Positions 32,943 through 39,895 of a stretch of DNA of 64,000 nt are shown piece after piece (position 1 is the first letter of the stretch; every line of letters starts with the position of its first letter). Origin of the DNA: Phycisphaeraceae bacterium D3-23. Lineage in GTDB: Bacteria; Planctomycetota; Phycisphaerae; Phycisphaerales; Phycisphaeraceae. Where the stretch lies: NCBI GenBank assembly GCA_039555135.1, contig CP114179.1, positions 2,542,001 to 2,606,000 on the forward strand, given 5' to 3'. Below the pieces are notes generated by a model. That model did no database searches, was not told where the DNA came from, and worked only from the letters and a program-made list of their open reading frames with translations. The position numbers and the translations under genes are program-made.

Positions 32943-33176
32943 ATGCACCTCACGATCACCTACTGCGGGATGTGAAACTACAAGCCCGATGCCGTCAGTT
33001 TGGCGGCCGAGCTGAAGGATTCACTGAACATCGACGCCGAGCTCGTCCGCGGCGGCGGCGGCATCTTTGAAGTCGCGCTCAACGGGGAAGTGATTTACGC
33101 GAAAGCACAAACTGGACGATTCCCAGAGCCCGGCGAAGTGCCGCGTGCGATCCAGGCACGGCAAAACAACGCCTAG
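32943..33176 (+). CDS. SelW/Rdx-family selenoprotein with in-frame TGA (Sec11)
   Basis: 77 residues when the TGA at 32973-32975 is read as selenocysteine; stop TAG at 33174-33176. The thioredoxin-like Rdx signature is complete: an N-terminal beta strand, TYCGMU (CxxU, Cys8-Sec11), then NYKPDAVSLAAELKD, IDAELVRGGGGIFEVALNG and AQTGRFPEPGEVPRAI. The downstream half matches the family so well that TGA cannot be a random stop. GAGGA (32934-32938) lies four bases before the ATG. A SECIS-like stem-loop follows the TGA. Family members are small thiol or selenol oxidoreductases of unclear substrate. Sec machinery is not in the window. A Cys-to-stop mutation is the alternative. Confidence 0.85.
32984..33012 (+). 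promoter_or_regulatory. Bacterial SECIS-like stem-loop
   Basis: An upper 6-bp stem GCCGTC (32991-32996) pairs with GGCGGC (33002-33007), one G-T, around loop AGTTT. A lower stem GCCCG/CGAGC (one mismatch) is separated from it by an AT bulge. The loop lies 22-26 bases after the TGA, within the spacing used by bacterial SECIS elements recognised by SelB. Confidence 0.6.
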
Positions 33177-33184
33177 GCACACCC

Positions 33185-33433
33185 CTTGCTTAGCCGTGGC
33201 CCGGCGGGCGGCGCGTTTCCGGACAGAGGAACAACACTCATACGCATCCCCGAAAGAACACACGTTCCGGGGTGCCACACAACTGGCCTGTCCGCAGGCC
33301 TGCTGTGTGCCGGGACGATCAATGGCATCGGGTTGTCGCACACAGCAGCACTACGGGCAGTTGTGTGGCACCCCGGAAGAAACGCGCGCGAATCAACTGG
33401 GATGTGTATCACCCGTTCGGCGGTCGGCGAAAC
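33185..33433 (+). repeat. Degenerate family B element interrupted by family C
   Basis: Left end CTTAGCCGTGGCCCGGCGGG; right end ACCCGTTCGGCGGTCGGCGA. The same nesting of C inside B is seen at 10205-10453. Confidence 0.55.
33265..33378 (+). repeat. Twin-hairpin element, family C copy 3
   Basis: Starts TTCCGGGGTGCCACACAACT and ends AGTTGTGTGGCACCCCGGAA (mutually complementary). The loop carries CTGTGTGC and GCACACAG. Confidence 0.85.
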
Positions 33434-33464
33434 AAGACGACGGCCCTAGGGTGGGTCGTTGGTG

Positions 33465-34106
33465 TCACGTACGGAACCCCGCGATGCCCGCGAGCGCGAA
33501 GCGGTGGATGACTTCGGTCAGGCGCTCGGCCTGGTCCTGGTCGAACGACATCTCCGGGTGCATGTGCGCGATCGCCGGGCGGCAGTGGTGGTAGTGCAGC
33601 GCCATGGCCACGACGGCGCACGCCAGGTCGCGCGGCCGGGGGTCGCTCGGGTCGTCGGGGTCGGCGTCGAGCAGCTCGGCGACGATGCCTTCGAGCTTGC
33701 GTTGATGAGGCGCGATGTTGCCGTCCATCGCGTGCTGGAGCGCGACGGTCGGCTCGACCATCTCGCGCAGGATCATGTTGGCGTACCACGCGGCGGGGCC
33801 TGTTGCGAAGCAGCGACCGAGCATCCCGCGGATGTGTCGACGCAGGCGGTCTTCGGGTGGCAGCGGCCCGGTCGGCGGGGGGCCGGCGGGGTAGGGGTCT
33901 TCGTGGAGCGCGCGTTGGCGGGCGTGTTCGAGCGCTTCGAGGTGGAGCTTATCCTTGCCGGCGAAGTGGTAGTTCACGGCCGCGCCGTTGGTCCCGGCCT
34001 TGTCGCAGATGTCCCGGACCGTCGTGTTGCGGTAGCCACGCGTCGCAAACAGCTCGGCCGCGGCATCGAGCAGGCGCCGGCGTGTGTCGTCGGGGGGTGG
34101 GGTCAT
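33465..34106 (-). CDS. TetR/AcrR-family regulator, CecR (DUF1956) type
   Basis: 213 residues. N-terminal TetR HTH (about 8-55): RRRLLDAAAELFATRGYRNT, VRDICDKAGTNGAAVNYHFA, where NYHF ends the recognition helix. The C-terminal ligand domain has the CecR/DUF1956-like RRHIRGMLGRCFATGPAAWY and ILREMVEPTVALQHAM. Such regulators usually control efflux or ABC export genes. No efflux gene adjoins here, so the target is unknown. Upstream of the start (34148-34180) is a family B hairpin that could overlap the promoter. Confidence 0.85.
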   Translation of the reverse strand: MTPPPDDTRRRLLDAAAELFATRGYRNTTVRDICDKAGTNGAAVNYHFAGKDKLHLEALEHARQRALHEDPYPAGPPPTGPLPPEDRLRRHIRGMLGRCFATGPAAWYANMILREMVEPTVALQHAMDGNIAPHQRKLEGIVAELLDADPDDPSDPRPRDLACAVVAMALHYHHCRPAIAHMHPEMSFDQDQAERLTEVIHRFALAGIAGFRT

Positions 34107-34147
34107 GGGGTGGTCAAAATCAGATTGAAGAGTGGATGCGTGTTGCT

Positions 34148-34180
34148 GTTTAGCCGTCGCCCGCTGGGCGATGGCTAAAC
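34148..34180. repeat. Family B minimal single hairpin
   Basis: GTTTAGCCGTCGCCC, loop GCT, GGGCGATGGCTAAAC. A 33-base form made of one left and one right end. Confidence 0.8.
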
Positions 34181-34206
34181 GGCGCGCCTGAAAATCGCGC
34201 GGCGAA

Positions 34207-34692
34207 TCACGCAGCGGGCGGATGGATAAAACTGAAGTGCAGCTCCGCGTGCCGGCAGTGCATCAGCGTCCACTTCTCGTGGCCCAGGTCCCCGGCCACG
34301 GGGCTGGGGTGGGTCATCTTTTTCGTCTTGGCATCCGCGATGTTCTGCTCCAACCGACGCACCGCCTCGTCCCAGGCAACACCTTTCTCGGGCTCGAAAA
34401 ACTCCATCCCCTTGGGAAACTTGATGCCCGGGCTGAGCTTCATGGTGAGCATCTTTCGGCCAAACAGCTTGACCATCGTCGTGAACAGCACCTTCTGGAT
34501 CTTCGAGGGCTTGCAGTCCGGGAAGCCGTGGACCGTGTAACCGATCGCCTTGCTGACGTGCTCGACGTTCTCGGCCGGGGTCCACTTGCCGGCCGCAGTG
34601 AGGCCTTCGGCTGGCAGAGCCTTGATATCTGCCAGAACCTCGTCAAGGCTGTTGAACGTAAGATCCCGTCTTTCCATGTGTTTATGTCCCAT
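34207..34692 (-). CDS. DUF1569 family protein
   Basis: 161 residues. DinB-like four-helix fold: GKWTPAENVEHVSKAIGYTV (helix 1 with His), the middle LSPGIKFPKGMEFFEPEKGV, and the C-terminal HEKWTLMHCRHAELHFSF with the His pair typical of DUF1569. Function unknown; DinB relatives bind a metal and can act as thiol-dependent transferases. ATG 34692 is used; ATG 34677 (MERRDLTF) is equally possible. Neither has a clear ribosome site. Confidence 0.82.
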   Translation of the reverse strand: MGHKHMERRDLTFNSLDEVLADIKALPAEGLTAAGKWTPAENVEHVSKAIGYTVHGFPDCKPSKIQKVLFTTMVKLFGRKMLTMKLSPGIKFPKGMEFFEPEKGVAWDEAVRRLEQNIADAKTKKMTHPSPVAGDLGHEKWTLMHCRHAELHFSFIHPPAA

Positions 34693-34815
34693 TTAAGTGT
34701 TTGCAACGATCGTATGTCTTTATTGTATCAAACATCTGTTTGATTGCAAGAATGGCGACGCATCGAGTGTTGAGGAAGTAGCCGCATCCGGCTTTCCCGT
34801 GCCTGCACCCTTCAG

Positions 34816-35655
34816 TCAACCGCCGATCAAGGCGTTATCAAGCAGGCGGACCTTGCCCAGCCGACCCGCGACCAGCGCGACGACGGGGCGGTCGACCGTG
34901 TCGAGCGTGGCCAGGGTATCCGGGTGGCGGATCGCGGCGTAGTCGGGCTCGAGCTGGTGGGCCGCGATGGTCTCGGCCATGGCGGCCTCGATCGCGGCCG
35001 GGTCGGTCTCGCCCTCGTCCTCGATCAGGTGGCGCGCGAGCTTCAGGGCCTTGGACAACCCCAGCGCGTGGCGGCGCTGTTCGGCATCGAGGTAGCGGTT
35101 CCGGCTGCTCATGGCCAGCCCGTCGGGCTCGCGCACCGTCGGCACCCGCTGGATCGCCAGCCCGAGATTCAGGTCCGCAACCATCGACTCGATGATGCGA
35201 AGCTGCTGGTAGTCCTTCTGCCCGAAGCACGCGAAGGTCGGCTGGCAGATGTTGAACAGCTTGAGACACACCCGGCAGACGCCGTGGAAATGCCCGGGCC
35301 GATTCGCACCCTCGAACTCAGTGCTGATCGACGGGACATCGATCTGCGTCGGCAACGCGCCGGGCGGGTACATGTCTTCCGGGGGCGGGTTGAACACGAC
35401 GCGGGCCCCGGCCGCTTCGCACTTGGCGAGGTCGTCTTCGATCGGGCGTGGGTACTTGCTGAAGTCTTCGTGGGGGCCGAACTGTGCGGGATTGACGAAG
35501 ATGGAGACCCAGACCTCGTCGGTGAGTTTCCGCGCGGCTGCGATGAGTTCGATGTGCCCATCGTGCAGCGCGCCCATCGTCGGGACGAGCGCGACCGGGG
35601 CGTCGATCGTCCTGCGGTGGGCGCGGGTCTCGGGGATCGTGGTGAGGTGGAGCAC
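34816..35655 (-). CDS. panC: Pantothenate synthetase PanC
   Basis: 279 residues. Condenses pantoate and beta-alanine with ATP to make pantothenate for coenzyme A. Nucleotidyltransferase motifs: LVPTMGALHDGHIELI (HxGH), VSIFVNPAQFGPHEDF, FGQKDYQQLRII, REPDGLAMSSRNRYLD (KMSKS-like). Length is normal. Start is the GTG at 35655, which abuts the GGGTTTGGG-type word repeat. panB and panD are not in the window. Confidence 0.95.
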   Translation of the reverse strand: MLHLTTIPETRAHRRTIDAPVALVPTMGALHDGHIELIAAARKLTDEVWVSIFVNPAQFGPHEDFSKYPRPIEDDLAKCEAAGARVVFNPPPEDMYPPGALPTQIDVPSISTEFEGANRPGHFHGVCRVCLKLFNICQPTFACFGQKDYQQLRIIESMVADLNLGLAIQRVPTVREPDGLAMSSRNRYLDAEQRRHALGLSKALKLARHLIEDEGETDPAAIEAAMAETIAAHQLEPDYAAIRHPDTLATLDTVDRPVVALVAGRLGKVRLLDNALIGG

Positions 35656-35657
35656 GG

Positions 35658-35697
35658 GGGGATTGGGTTTGGGGTCTTGGGTACTGGGTTTGGGAAG
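35658..35697 (-). repeat. CCCGAAA-related word repeat before panC
   Basis: The plus strand reads GGGATTGGGTTTGGGGTC then TTGGGTACTGGGTTTGGG, the complement of the CCCAAACCC/CCCGAAACCC words. One arm only; it ends at the panC start codon. Confidence 0.6.
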
Positions 35698-35752
35698 GCG
35701 GAGTATACGGCGGCGGAAAACATGCGTGCGAACGTCCGTGGCGACGCCATCG

Positions 35753-35832
35753 GTTTAGACGTCGCCCGGCGGGCGGCGCGCGGGTGGGTGTGGGGCGGGG
35801 ACGCGAGGGCCCCGTTGGGGCACCGGCTAAAC
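35753..35832 (+). repeat. Twin-hairpin element, family B copy 5
   Basis: GTTTAGACGTCGCCCGGCGG continuing GCGGCGCG; right arm GGGCCCCGTTGGGGCACCGG continuing CTAAAC. The right arm is shared with the copy at 63789-63870. Confidence 0.75.
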
Positions 35833-35849
35833 GGGTGGTCGTCGCGGTA

Positions 35850-35874
35850 CCCATGGATGGAATCCGTGGGCTTC
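35850..35874. repeat. Family A hairpin, GGAT/ATCC subtype, divergent promoter
   Basis: CCCATGGAT, loop GGA, ATCCGTGGG, then CTTC; one mismatch. 28 bases upstream of the methyltransferase start. Confidence 0.7.
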
Positions 35875-35901
35875 GGGGTAGATCCATCTATACTCAGCCG
35901 C

Positions 35902-36792
35902 ATGTCGGAAGGGCCTTGGACAAGCAAGCGGCTGCTGGCGTGGACGACCCGCGCGTTCGAGCAGCGGGGGATCGATTCGCCGCGCGTCTCGGCCGAGATG
36001 CTGCTGGCGCATGTGTTCGGCGTCGGTCGGCTCAAGCTGTACATGGACCCGGACCGCCCGGCGAGCGATCTCGAACGCGCCGCGTACCGCGACCTGGTCG
36101 AGCGTGCGCTCGCGGATGAGCCGGTGGATTATCTGGTCGGGCAGGCCCCGTTTTTCTCGATGATGTTCAAGGTGTCGCCCGCGGTCCTGGTGCCCCGGCC
36201 GTCGACGGAGACGATGGTGGAGCACGTGCTGCAGCACGCGCGGCGGACGCCGGGGTTTGAGTCGCCGACGGTCGCGGATGTGTGTACGGGTAGCGGGGCG
36301 ATCGCGGTGTCGCTGGCGCGGCAGTTCAAGCGTGACAAGACGGCGACGGGGCCGGGCGCGGTCGTGGCGACGGACTTGTATGAAGATGCGCTGGCCGTGG
36401 CGCGCGAGAACGCCGAGACGCACGGCGTTGTGGAGCTCATCGACTTCCGCCACGGCGACCTGCTTGAGCCGTTGGGCAACGCCAAGTTCAGCTACCTCAT
36501 CAGCAACCCGCCGTACATCCCCGATAGCGAGTGGGCAGATGTTGCGCCGAATGTGAAGGACCACGAGCCGACGCACGCGCTGCGCGGCGGGGTGGACGGG
36601 CTGGATTTGATCCGGCCGTTGATCGCGGGGGCGCTTGCGCACCTGCGCGACCCCGGGCAGTTGGTGGTGGAGATCGCGTCGGTGCAGAAGGACGCGGTGA
36701 TTGCGTTGGCGGCCGAGGCGGGGCTGCGTCACGCGACGGTGCTGGTGGACCACGAGCACTTGCCGCGTGTGTTGGTGGCGGACACGCCGTAG
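35902..36792 (+). CDS. Protein-(glutamine-N5) methyltransferase, PrmB/PrmC (HemK) family
   Basis: 296 residues. An N-terminal helical domain (SAEMLLAHVFGVGRLKLYMD, PVDYLVGQAPFF) precedes a Rossmann methyltransferase with VCTGSGAIAVSLARQF (SAM motif I) and ISNPPYIPDSEW, the NPPY catalytic motif for methylating Gln. PrmC acts on the GGQ of release factors and PrmB on ribosomal protein L3; the sequence alone does not settle which. The usual RPETE reads RPSTE here, a small deviation. Start ATG 35902, directly after a family A hairpin. Confidence 0.88.
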   Translation: MSEGPWTSKRLLAWTTRAFEQRGIDSPRVSAEMLLAHVFGVGRLKLYMDPDRPASDLERAAYRDLVERALADEPVDYLVGQAPFFSMMFKVSPAVLVPRPSTETMVEHVLQHARRTPGFESPTVADVCTGSGAIAVSLARQFKRDKTATGPGAVVATDLYEDALAVARENAETHGVVELIDFRHGDLLEPLGNAKFSYLISNPPYIPDSEWADVAPNVKDHEPTHALRGGVDGLDLIRPLIAGALAHLRDPGQLVVEIASVQKDAVIALAAEAGLRHATVLVDHEHLPRVLVADTP

Positions 36793-36798
36793 TGTTTC

Positions 36799-36878
36799 GT
36801 AGGGTGGGTGGAGCGAGTCGGCGAGCGCAACCCACCGGGGGACTCAAGAAAGTTGGTAGCGCCCGGTGGGTTGCGCTG
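36799..36878 (+). repeat. Family D element copy 2
   Basis: GTAGGGTGGGTGGAGCGAGT then GCGAGCGCAACCCACC, and a right arm GGTGGGTTGCGCTGCA. It is immediately followed by a family C right half. Confidence 0.65.
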
Positions 36879-36882
36879 CATT

Positions 36883-36923
36883 GCACACAGCAGCCCGGCG
36901 GACCGGGCAGTTGTGTGGCACCC
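36883..36923 (+). repeat. Family C right half
   Basis: GCACACAGCAGCCCGGCGG then ACCGGGCAGTTGTGTGGCAC. The left half is absent; the hairpin CAGCCCGG/CCGGGC is retained. Confidence 0.7.
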
Positions 36924-36940
36924 GAACGCAGCGTGCGCGC

Positions 36941-37405
36941 TTATTCCGGGGGCGGCTGATGCGTGGGGGGTGGGCCGGTATAGGTGTTGCCGTAGGCGCG
37001 GGCGATGATGAAGGCGAGGTAGGCGGAGAAGGCGATGAAGATGACGGATGCCATATCGCCAAAGAGCCAGTTGATCGCGTGGTTGGCATCGGGTTTGAAG
37101 TTGGGGTCTTGCCACTTGATGACGAACATGTGGCGGTAGACGTAGGCGACGAGTCCGGTGACGGCGGAGAGGAGGACCGCGACGAGCCCGACGCGGGGGG
37201 CGGGGCGCTTGCCGGCGAGCCGCATCGCGCCGCCGATGATGACGCCGGTGAGGATCGGCGCGAGCCACTGGTTGCCGTTCATCTTGGTATAGGTGAGTCC
37301 CCACAGGAAGAACGCGAGGAACGCGCCGACGACGCCGGCGGCGTAGGGGAGCCAGATCGGCAGGCCCTGTTTCTTAGCTTGTTCGCCTTCGTCGACGTAG
37401 GGCAT
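36941..37405 (-). CDS. Hypothetical membrane protein
   Basis: 154 residues with four hydrophobic segments (about 18-37, 45-63, 72-90, 115-137). The tail is Pro-rich (TGPPPTHQPPPE). The start MPYVDEGEQAKKQG is hydrophilic. No motif recognised. It lies 33 bases downstream of trpD on the same strand and may be cotranscribed, although no functional link is evident. Confidence 0.6.
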   Translation of the reverse strand: MPYVDEGEQAKKQGLPIWLPYAAGVVGAFLAFFLWGLTYTKMNGNQWLAPILTGVIIGGAMRLAGKRPAPRVGLVAVLLSAVTGLVAYVYRHMFVIKWQDPNFKPDANHAINWLFGDMASVIFIAFSAYLAFIIARAYGNTYTGPPPTHQPPPE

Positions 37406-37438
37406 CTTCGGGTCTCCGGTGGGGCGGGGTGTTGCGGA

Positions 37439-38497
37439 TTACTTCGCGTCTTCGTTGGTGATCTGGATGAGGGTATCGAGCGCCTGCTTTGCGCTGCCGT
37501 CGTCGAGGGCGGCGAAGGCGAGTTGGAGCCCATCGGCCAGGTCGTCGGCGACACCGGCGACGACCAGCGCGGCGGCGGCGTTCAAGGCGACGATCTCGCG
37601 CGCGGCACTGCCGCCGCCGGCGAGGACATCCGCGATGATCTTCGCGCTCTGCTCGGGGCCCTCGGCACGCAGCGCGGAGGGGTGGCCCAGCGAGAGGTCG
37701 AGCTCGGTGGGGTCGAGCTCGTTGGTGATGATGCGGCCGCCCAGCAGGGTGGTGACGCGCGACGGGCCGCAGGTGGAGAGCTCGTCGAGGGCGTCGGCGT
37801 GGGTGCCGTCGGCGTCGGGGATGCTGCCGTGGACGACCATGGCGTGGATCGCGCCCAGCCGGTGCAGGACCTTGGCGATGAGGTCGGTGAGCTGGGGCCG
37901 GAAGACGCCCATGACCTGGCGCTGCGCCCCGGCCGGGTTGGTGAGCGGGCCCACGAGGTTGAAGAGGGTGCGGAAGCCGAGGTCGGCGCGGACGGGGCCG
38001 GCGTGTTTCATGGCGGGGTGGTGCTGGGGGGCGAAGCAGAAGCAGATGCCGGCCTCGCTCAGGCAGCGTGTGAGTGTGTCGCCGTCGGCGGTGAGGTGGA
38101 CGCCCAGTGCGCTTAGGACCTGCGACGAGCCGGACTTGCTGGTGACGGACTTGTTGCCGTGCTTGGCGACGCAGATGTTCATGGGCCGGCCCGCGCCGGC
38201 GGCGACGATGGCGGCGGCGGTGGAGATGTTGAACGTGCCGGCGTGGTCGCCGCCCGTGCCGCAGGTGTCGATGGCGGTGAGGCCCTTGGGCACGGCGACG
38301 TTCGCGGCCTTGCGGCGCATGACGGTCGCGGCGCCGACGAGCTCGTCGACCGTCGCGCCGCGCTGCGCGATGAGCGCGAGCAGGGCGGCGGTCTGTGTGG
38401 GCTGCGCCTTGCCGGACATGATCTGGTCGAAGGCGTCGATGGCCTGGGTCTCAGAGAGCGGCTGGCCGTCGACGAGCTGGGCGAGGAGGGGTTTCAT
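37439..38497 (-). CDS. trpD: Anthranilate phosphoribosyltransferase TrpD
   Basis: 352 residues. Transfers phosphoribose from PRPP to anthranilate in tryptophan synthesis. Motifs: the N-terminal helical domain with LALIAQRGATVDELVGA, then DTCGTGGDHAGTFNIST (PRPP/Mg loop), VAKHGNKSVTSKSGSSQVL, KHAGPVRADLGFRTLFNLVG, GPLTNPAGAQRQVMGVF. Full length and apparently intact. No other trp gene lies in the window, so the pathway genes are scattered. Confidence 0.95.
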   Translation of the reverse strand: MKPLLAQLVDGQPLSETQAIDAFDQIMSGKAQPTQTAALLALIAQRGATVDELVGAATVMRRKAANVAVPKGLTAIDTCGTGGDHAGTFNISTAAAIVAAGAGRPMNICVAKHGNKSVTSKSGSSQVLSALGVHLTADGDTLTRCLSEAGICFCFAPQHHPAMKHAGPVRADLGFRTLFNLVGPLTNPAGAQRQVMGVFRPQLTDLIAKVLHRLGAIHAMVVHGSIPDADGTHADALDELSTCGPSRVTTLLGGRIITNELDPTELDLSLGHPSALRAEGPEQSAKIIADVLAGGGSAAREIVALNAAAALVVAGVADDLADGLQLAFAALDDGSAKQALDTLIQITNEDAK

Positions 38498-38532
38498 GCT
38501 GGGGGCAGTGTAACTGCTGGGATGTGTCGAGA

Positions 38533-38553
38533 CCCACGGATGAAATCCGTGGG
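38533..38553. repeat. Family A hairpin, GGAT/ATCC subtype
   Basis: CCCACGGAT, loop GAA, ATCCGTGGG, between trpD and the small membrane-protein gene. Confidence 0.75.
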
Positions 38554-38586
38554 CATCGGGGGGTGCGGTCGCGACTTACAGCTACT

Positions 38587-38817
38587 CTAGAAAAACCGCA
38601 GGACGACCCAGAGCGCGAGGGCGGCGGCGACCATAAACACGGCGACCTGGAACGTGAGGTAGGCCGCGCGGCGGGGGACTTCGGACAGGTCGTCGCTCTT
38701 GATGGTGCGGTAGACGATCGCGACGCCGAGCACGAGCGGCGGCAGGAGCCAGAGCCAGTACCGGTCGATCGGTGCGGGCTCGAGGAACGGGCGGTAGGCG
38801 AGCAGCAGATCGAGCAT
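38587..38817 (-). CDS. Small two-TM membrane protein
   Basis: 76 residues, two transmembrane helices (about 22-40 and 52-74) with a polar loop KSDDLSEVPRRAAYL. Its ATG overlaps the stop of the upstream gene by one base (TGATG at 38815-38819 on the minus strand), indicating translational coupling. The two proteins probably work together in the membrane. Family not recognised. Confidence 0.65.
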   Translation of the reverse strand: MLDLLLAYRPFLEPAPIDRYWLWLLPPLVLGVAIVYRTIKSDDLSEVPRRAAYLTFQVAVFMVAAALALWVVLRFF

Positions 38818-39365
38818 CACGCGGCCTCCGCTTCGCTCTGCGCTGGGGCGGTGGCGGCCGGCTTCGCGCGCCGGGGTTCGCGGTAGGCGACGTCGATGAT
38901 GGCGAGGAGGTTGAGCAGGCCGGCGAGCGCGGTGTAGAGCGTGCCGATCTCGTAGGGTCGGCCGTAGCTGGGCTCGTAAAGCGTGGGCCCGTCGGGGTCG
39001 GGCGTGGGTTCGAGGCCTGGGTAGTGGGCGCGGTAGCGGTCGTGGGTGTACTCGACGACGAGTGAGGGGGCGATGAGCATCTGGCCCAGGAACCAGGGGC
39101 GGACCTGGTCTTTGTGGGTCTTGAATTGGACGACGCCGATGCCGCCGACGAGCAGCCCGCCGATCCAGAGCGTGCCGATGGCGGTGGCGAGGATGATGCC
39201 GCGTTTGACCTCGCCGATGAGGAGGTGGCCCAGCCCCGGGAGGAGCCAGGCTGCGATCGCGGCGGGCAGGTTCCACAGCGGCGGCCTTCGGGGCGCGGGG
39301 TCGGTCAACGTAGCGCTCCGATTGGGCTCAAAGGGGTTGACGGCCGGGCCATCAGCGGGCAACAA
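38817..39365 (-). CDS. Multi-pass membrane protein, planctomycete DUF6677-like
   Basis: 182 residues. The core block NLPAAIAAWLLPGLGHLLIG, then GEVKRGIILATAIGTLWIGG, matches membrane proteins often found in planctomycetes; the DUF6677 label is from memory and tentative. Later GTLYTALAGLLNLLAIIDVA forms another helix pair. The nominal start is a TTG at 39365; a TTG at 39308 has GGAG at good spacing and is an alternative. Coupled to the 76-residue gene downstream. Function unknown. Confidence 0.6.
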   Translation of the reverse strand: MLPADGPAVNPFEPNRSATLTDPAPRRPPLWNLPAAIAAWLLPGLGHLLIGEVKRGIILATAIGTLWIGGLLVGGIGVVQFKTHKDQVRPWFLGQMLIAPSLVVEYTHDRYRAHYPGLEPTPDPDGPTLYEPSYGRPYEIGTLYTALAGLLNLLAIIDVAYREPRRAKPAATAPAQSEAEAA

Positions 39366-39372
39366 TAAAGCG

Positions 39373-39400
39373 TTGACAACACCGCGTGGATCGGTAGTGT
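39373..39400 (+). promoter_or_regulatory. Sigma-70-like promoter for the acidic protein gene
   Basis: TTGACA at 39373-39378, 16-base spacer, TAGTGT at 39395-39400, about 70 bases before the ATG at 39467. Confidence 0.5.
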
Positions 39401-39466
39401 ATCCACCGTTTCATCACAGGCCAAGACGCCGCGACGAATCGCACCCAGCCCCTCGGAGGTCACTCC

Positions 39467-39769
39467 ATGTCTCCCGTTACCGACTACGACGACACGACGA
39501 CCGCGACCCTCGACCCGGCCGCCCTCACGGCTGGCGCCTTCGCCCCCGCCGCGCCGGGCTACTTCGCGATCGAAGACCCGGACAACGACTACCTCAGCGA
39601 CGATGACGACGACGACTACCTCGACGACGAAGACGAGGATGACGACGACGAGTACTACGACGACGATGAGGAATCGGAAGACGACGAGGACGACGAAGAC
39701 GACTTCTTCTCCGACGACGATGAGGAGGAGGAAGATGACGACGACTTCTTCGACGATGAGGAAGATTAG
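39467..39769 (+). CDS. Extremely acidic Asp/Glu-rich protein
   Basis: 100 residues. The first 40 are ordinary (TDYDDTTTATLDPAALTAGA; APGYFAIEDPDNDYL). From residue 43 nearly every residue is Asp or Glu, broken only by Tyr, Phe and Ser, for example DDDYLDDEDEDDDDEYYDDD. The GA(C/T/G)-rich codons make a low-complexity DNA tract, but the ATG with CGGAGG 8 bases upstream and a good promoter support expression. Nucleic-acid mimicry, metal or cation binding, or a ribosome-associated acidic tail are possible; none is shown. A twin-hairpin element begins 4 bases after the stop. Confidence 0.65.
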   Translation: MSPVTDYDDTTTATLDPAALTAGAFAPAAPGYFAIEDPDNDYLSDDDDDDYLDDEDEDDDDEYYDDDEESEDDEDDEDDFFSDDDEEEEDDDDFFDDEED

Positions 39770-39772
39770 GTC

Positions 39773-39893
39773 CTGTCTGAAAAGTGGGGCGGGCTTCCAG
39801 CCCGCCGTCAGGCCGTGGGCCTGAGTGTGTTGATTCACGGCTGCGCCGTGATGGCGGGCAAGATGCCCGCCGCACCGATTGGTTTTCAGACAG
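39773..39893 (+). repeat. Four-hairpin element, family E copy 1
   Basis: Outer arms CTGTCTGAAAA and TTTTCAGACAG. Inside are GGCGGGCTTCCAGCCCGCC, TCACGGCTGCGCCGTGA and GGCGGGCAAGATGCCCGCC hairpins. Sits between the converging acidic-protein and mutarotase genes. Confidence 0.8.
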
Positions 39894-39895
39894 AG

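Noticed and set aside
32976-33176. Reading the selW-like region as a pseudogene
   Set aside because: A random nonsense mutation would not be expected exactly at the U/C position of CxxU with a well-preserved downstream sequence and a suitable stem-loop; kept only as the alternative.
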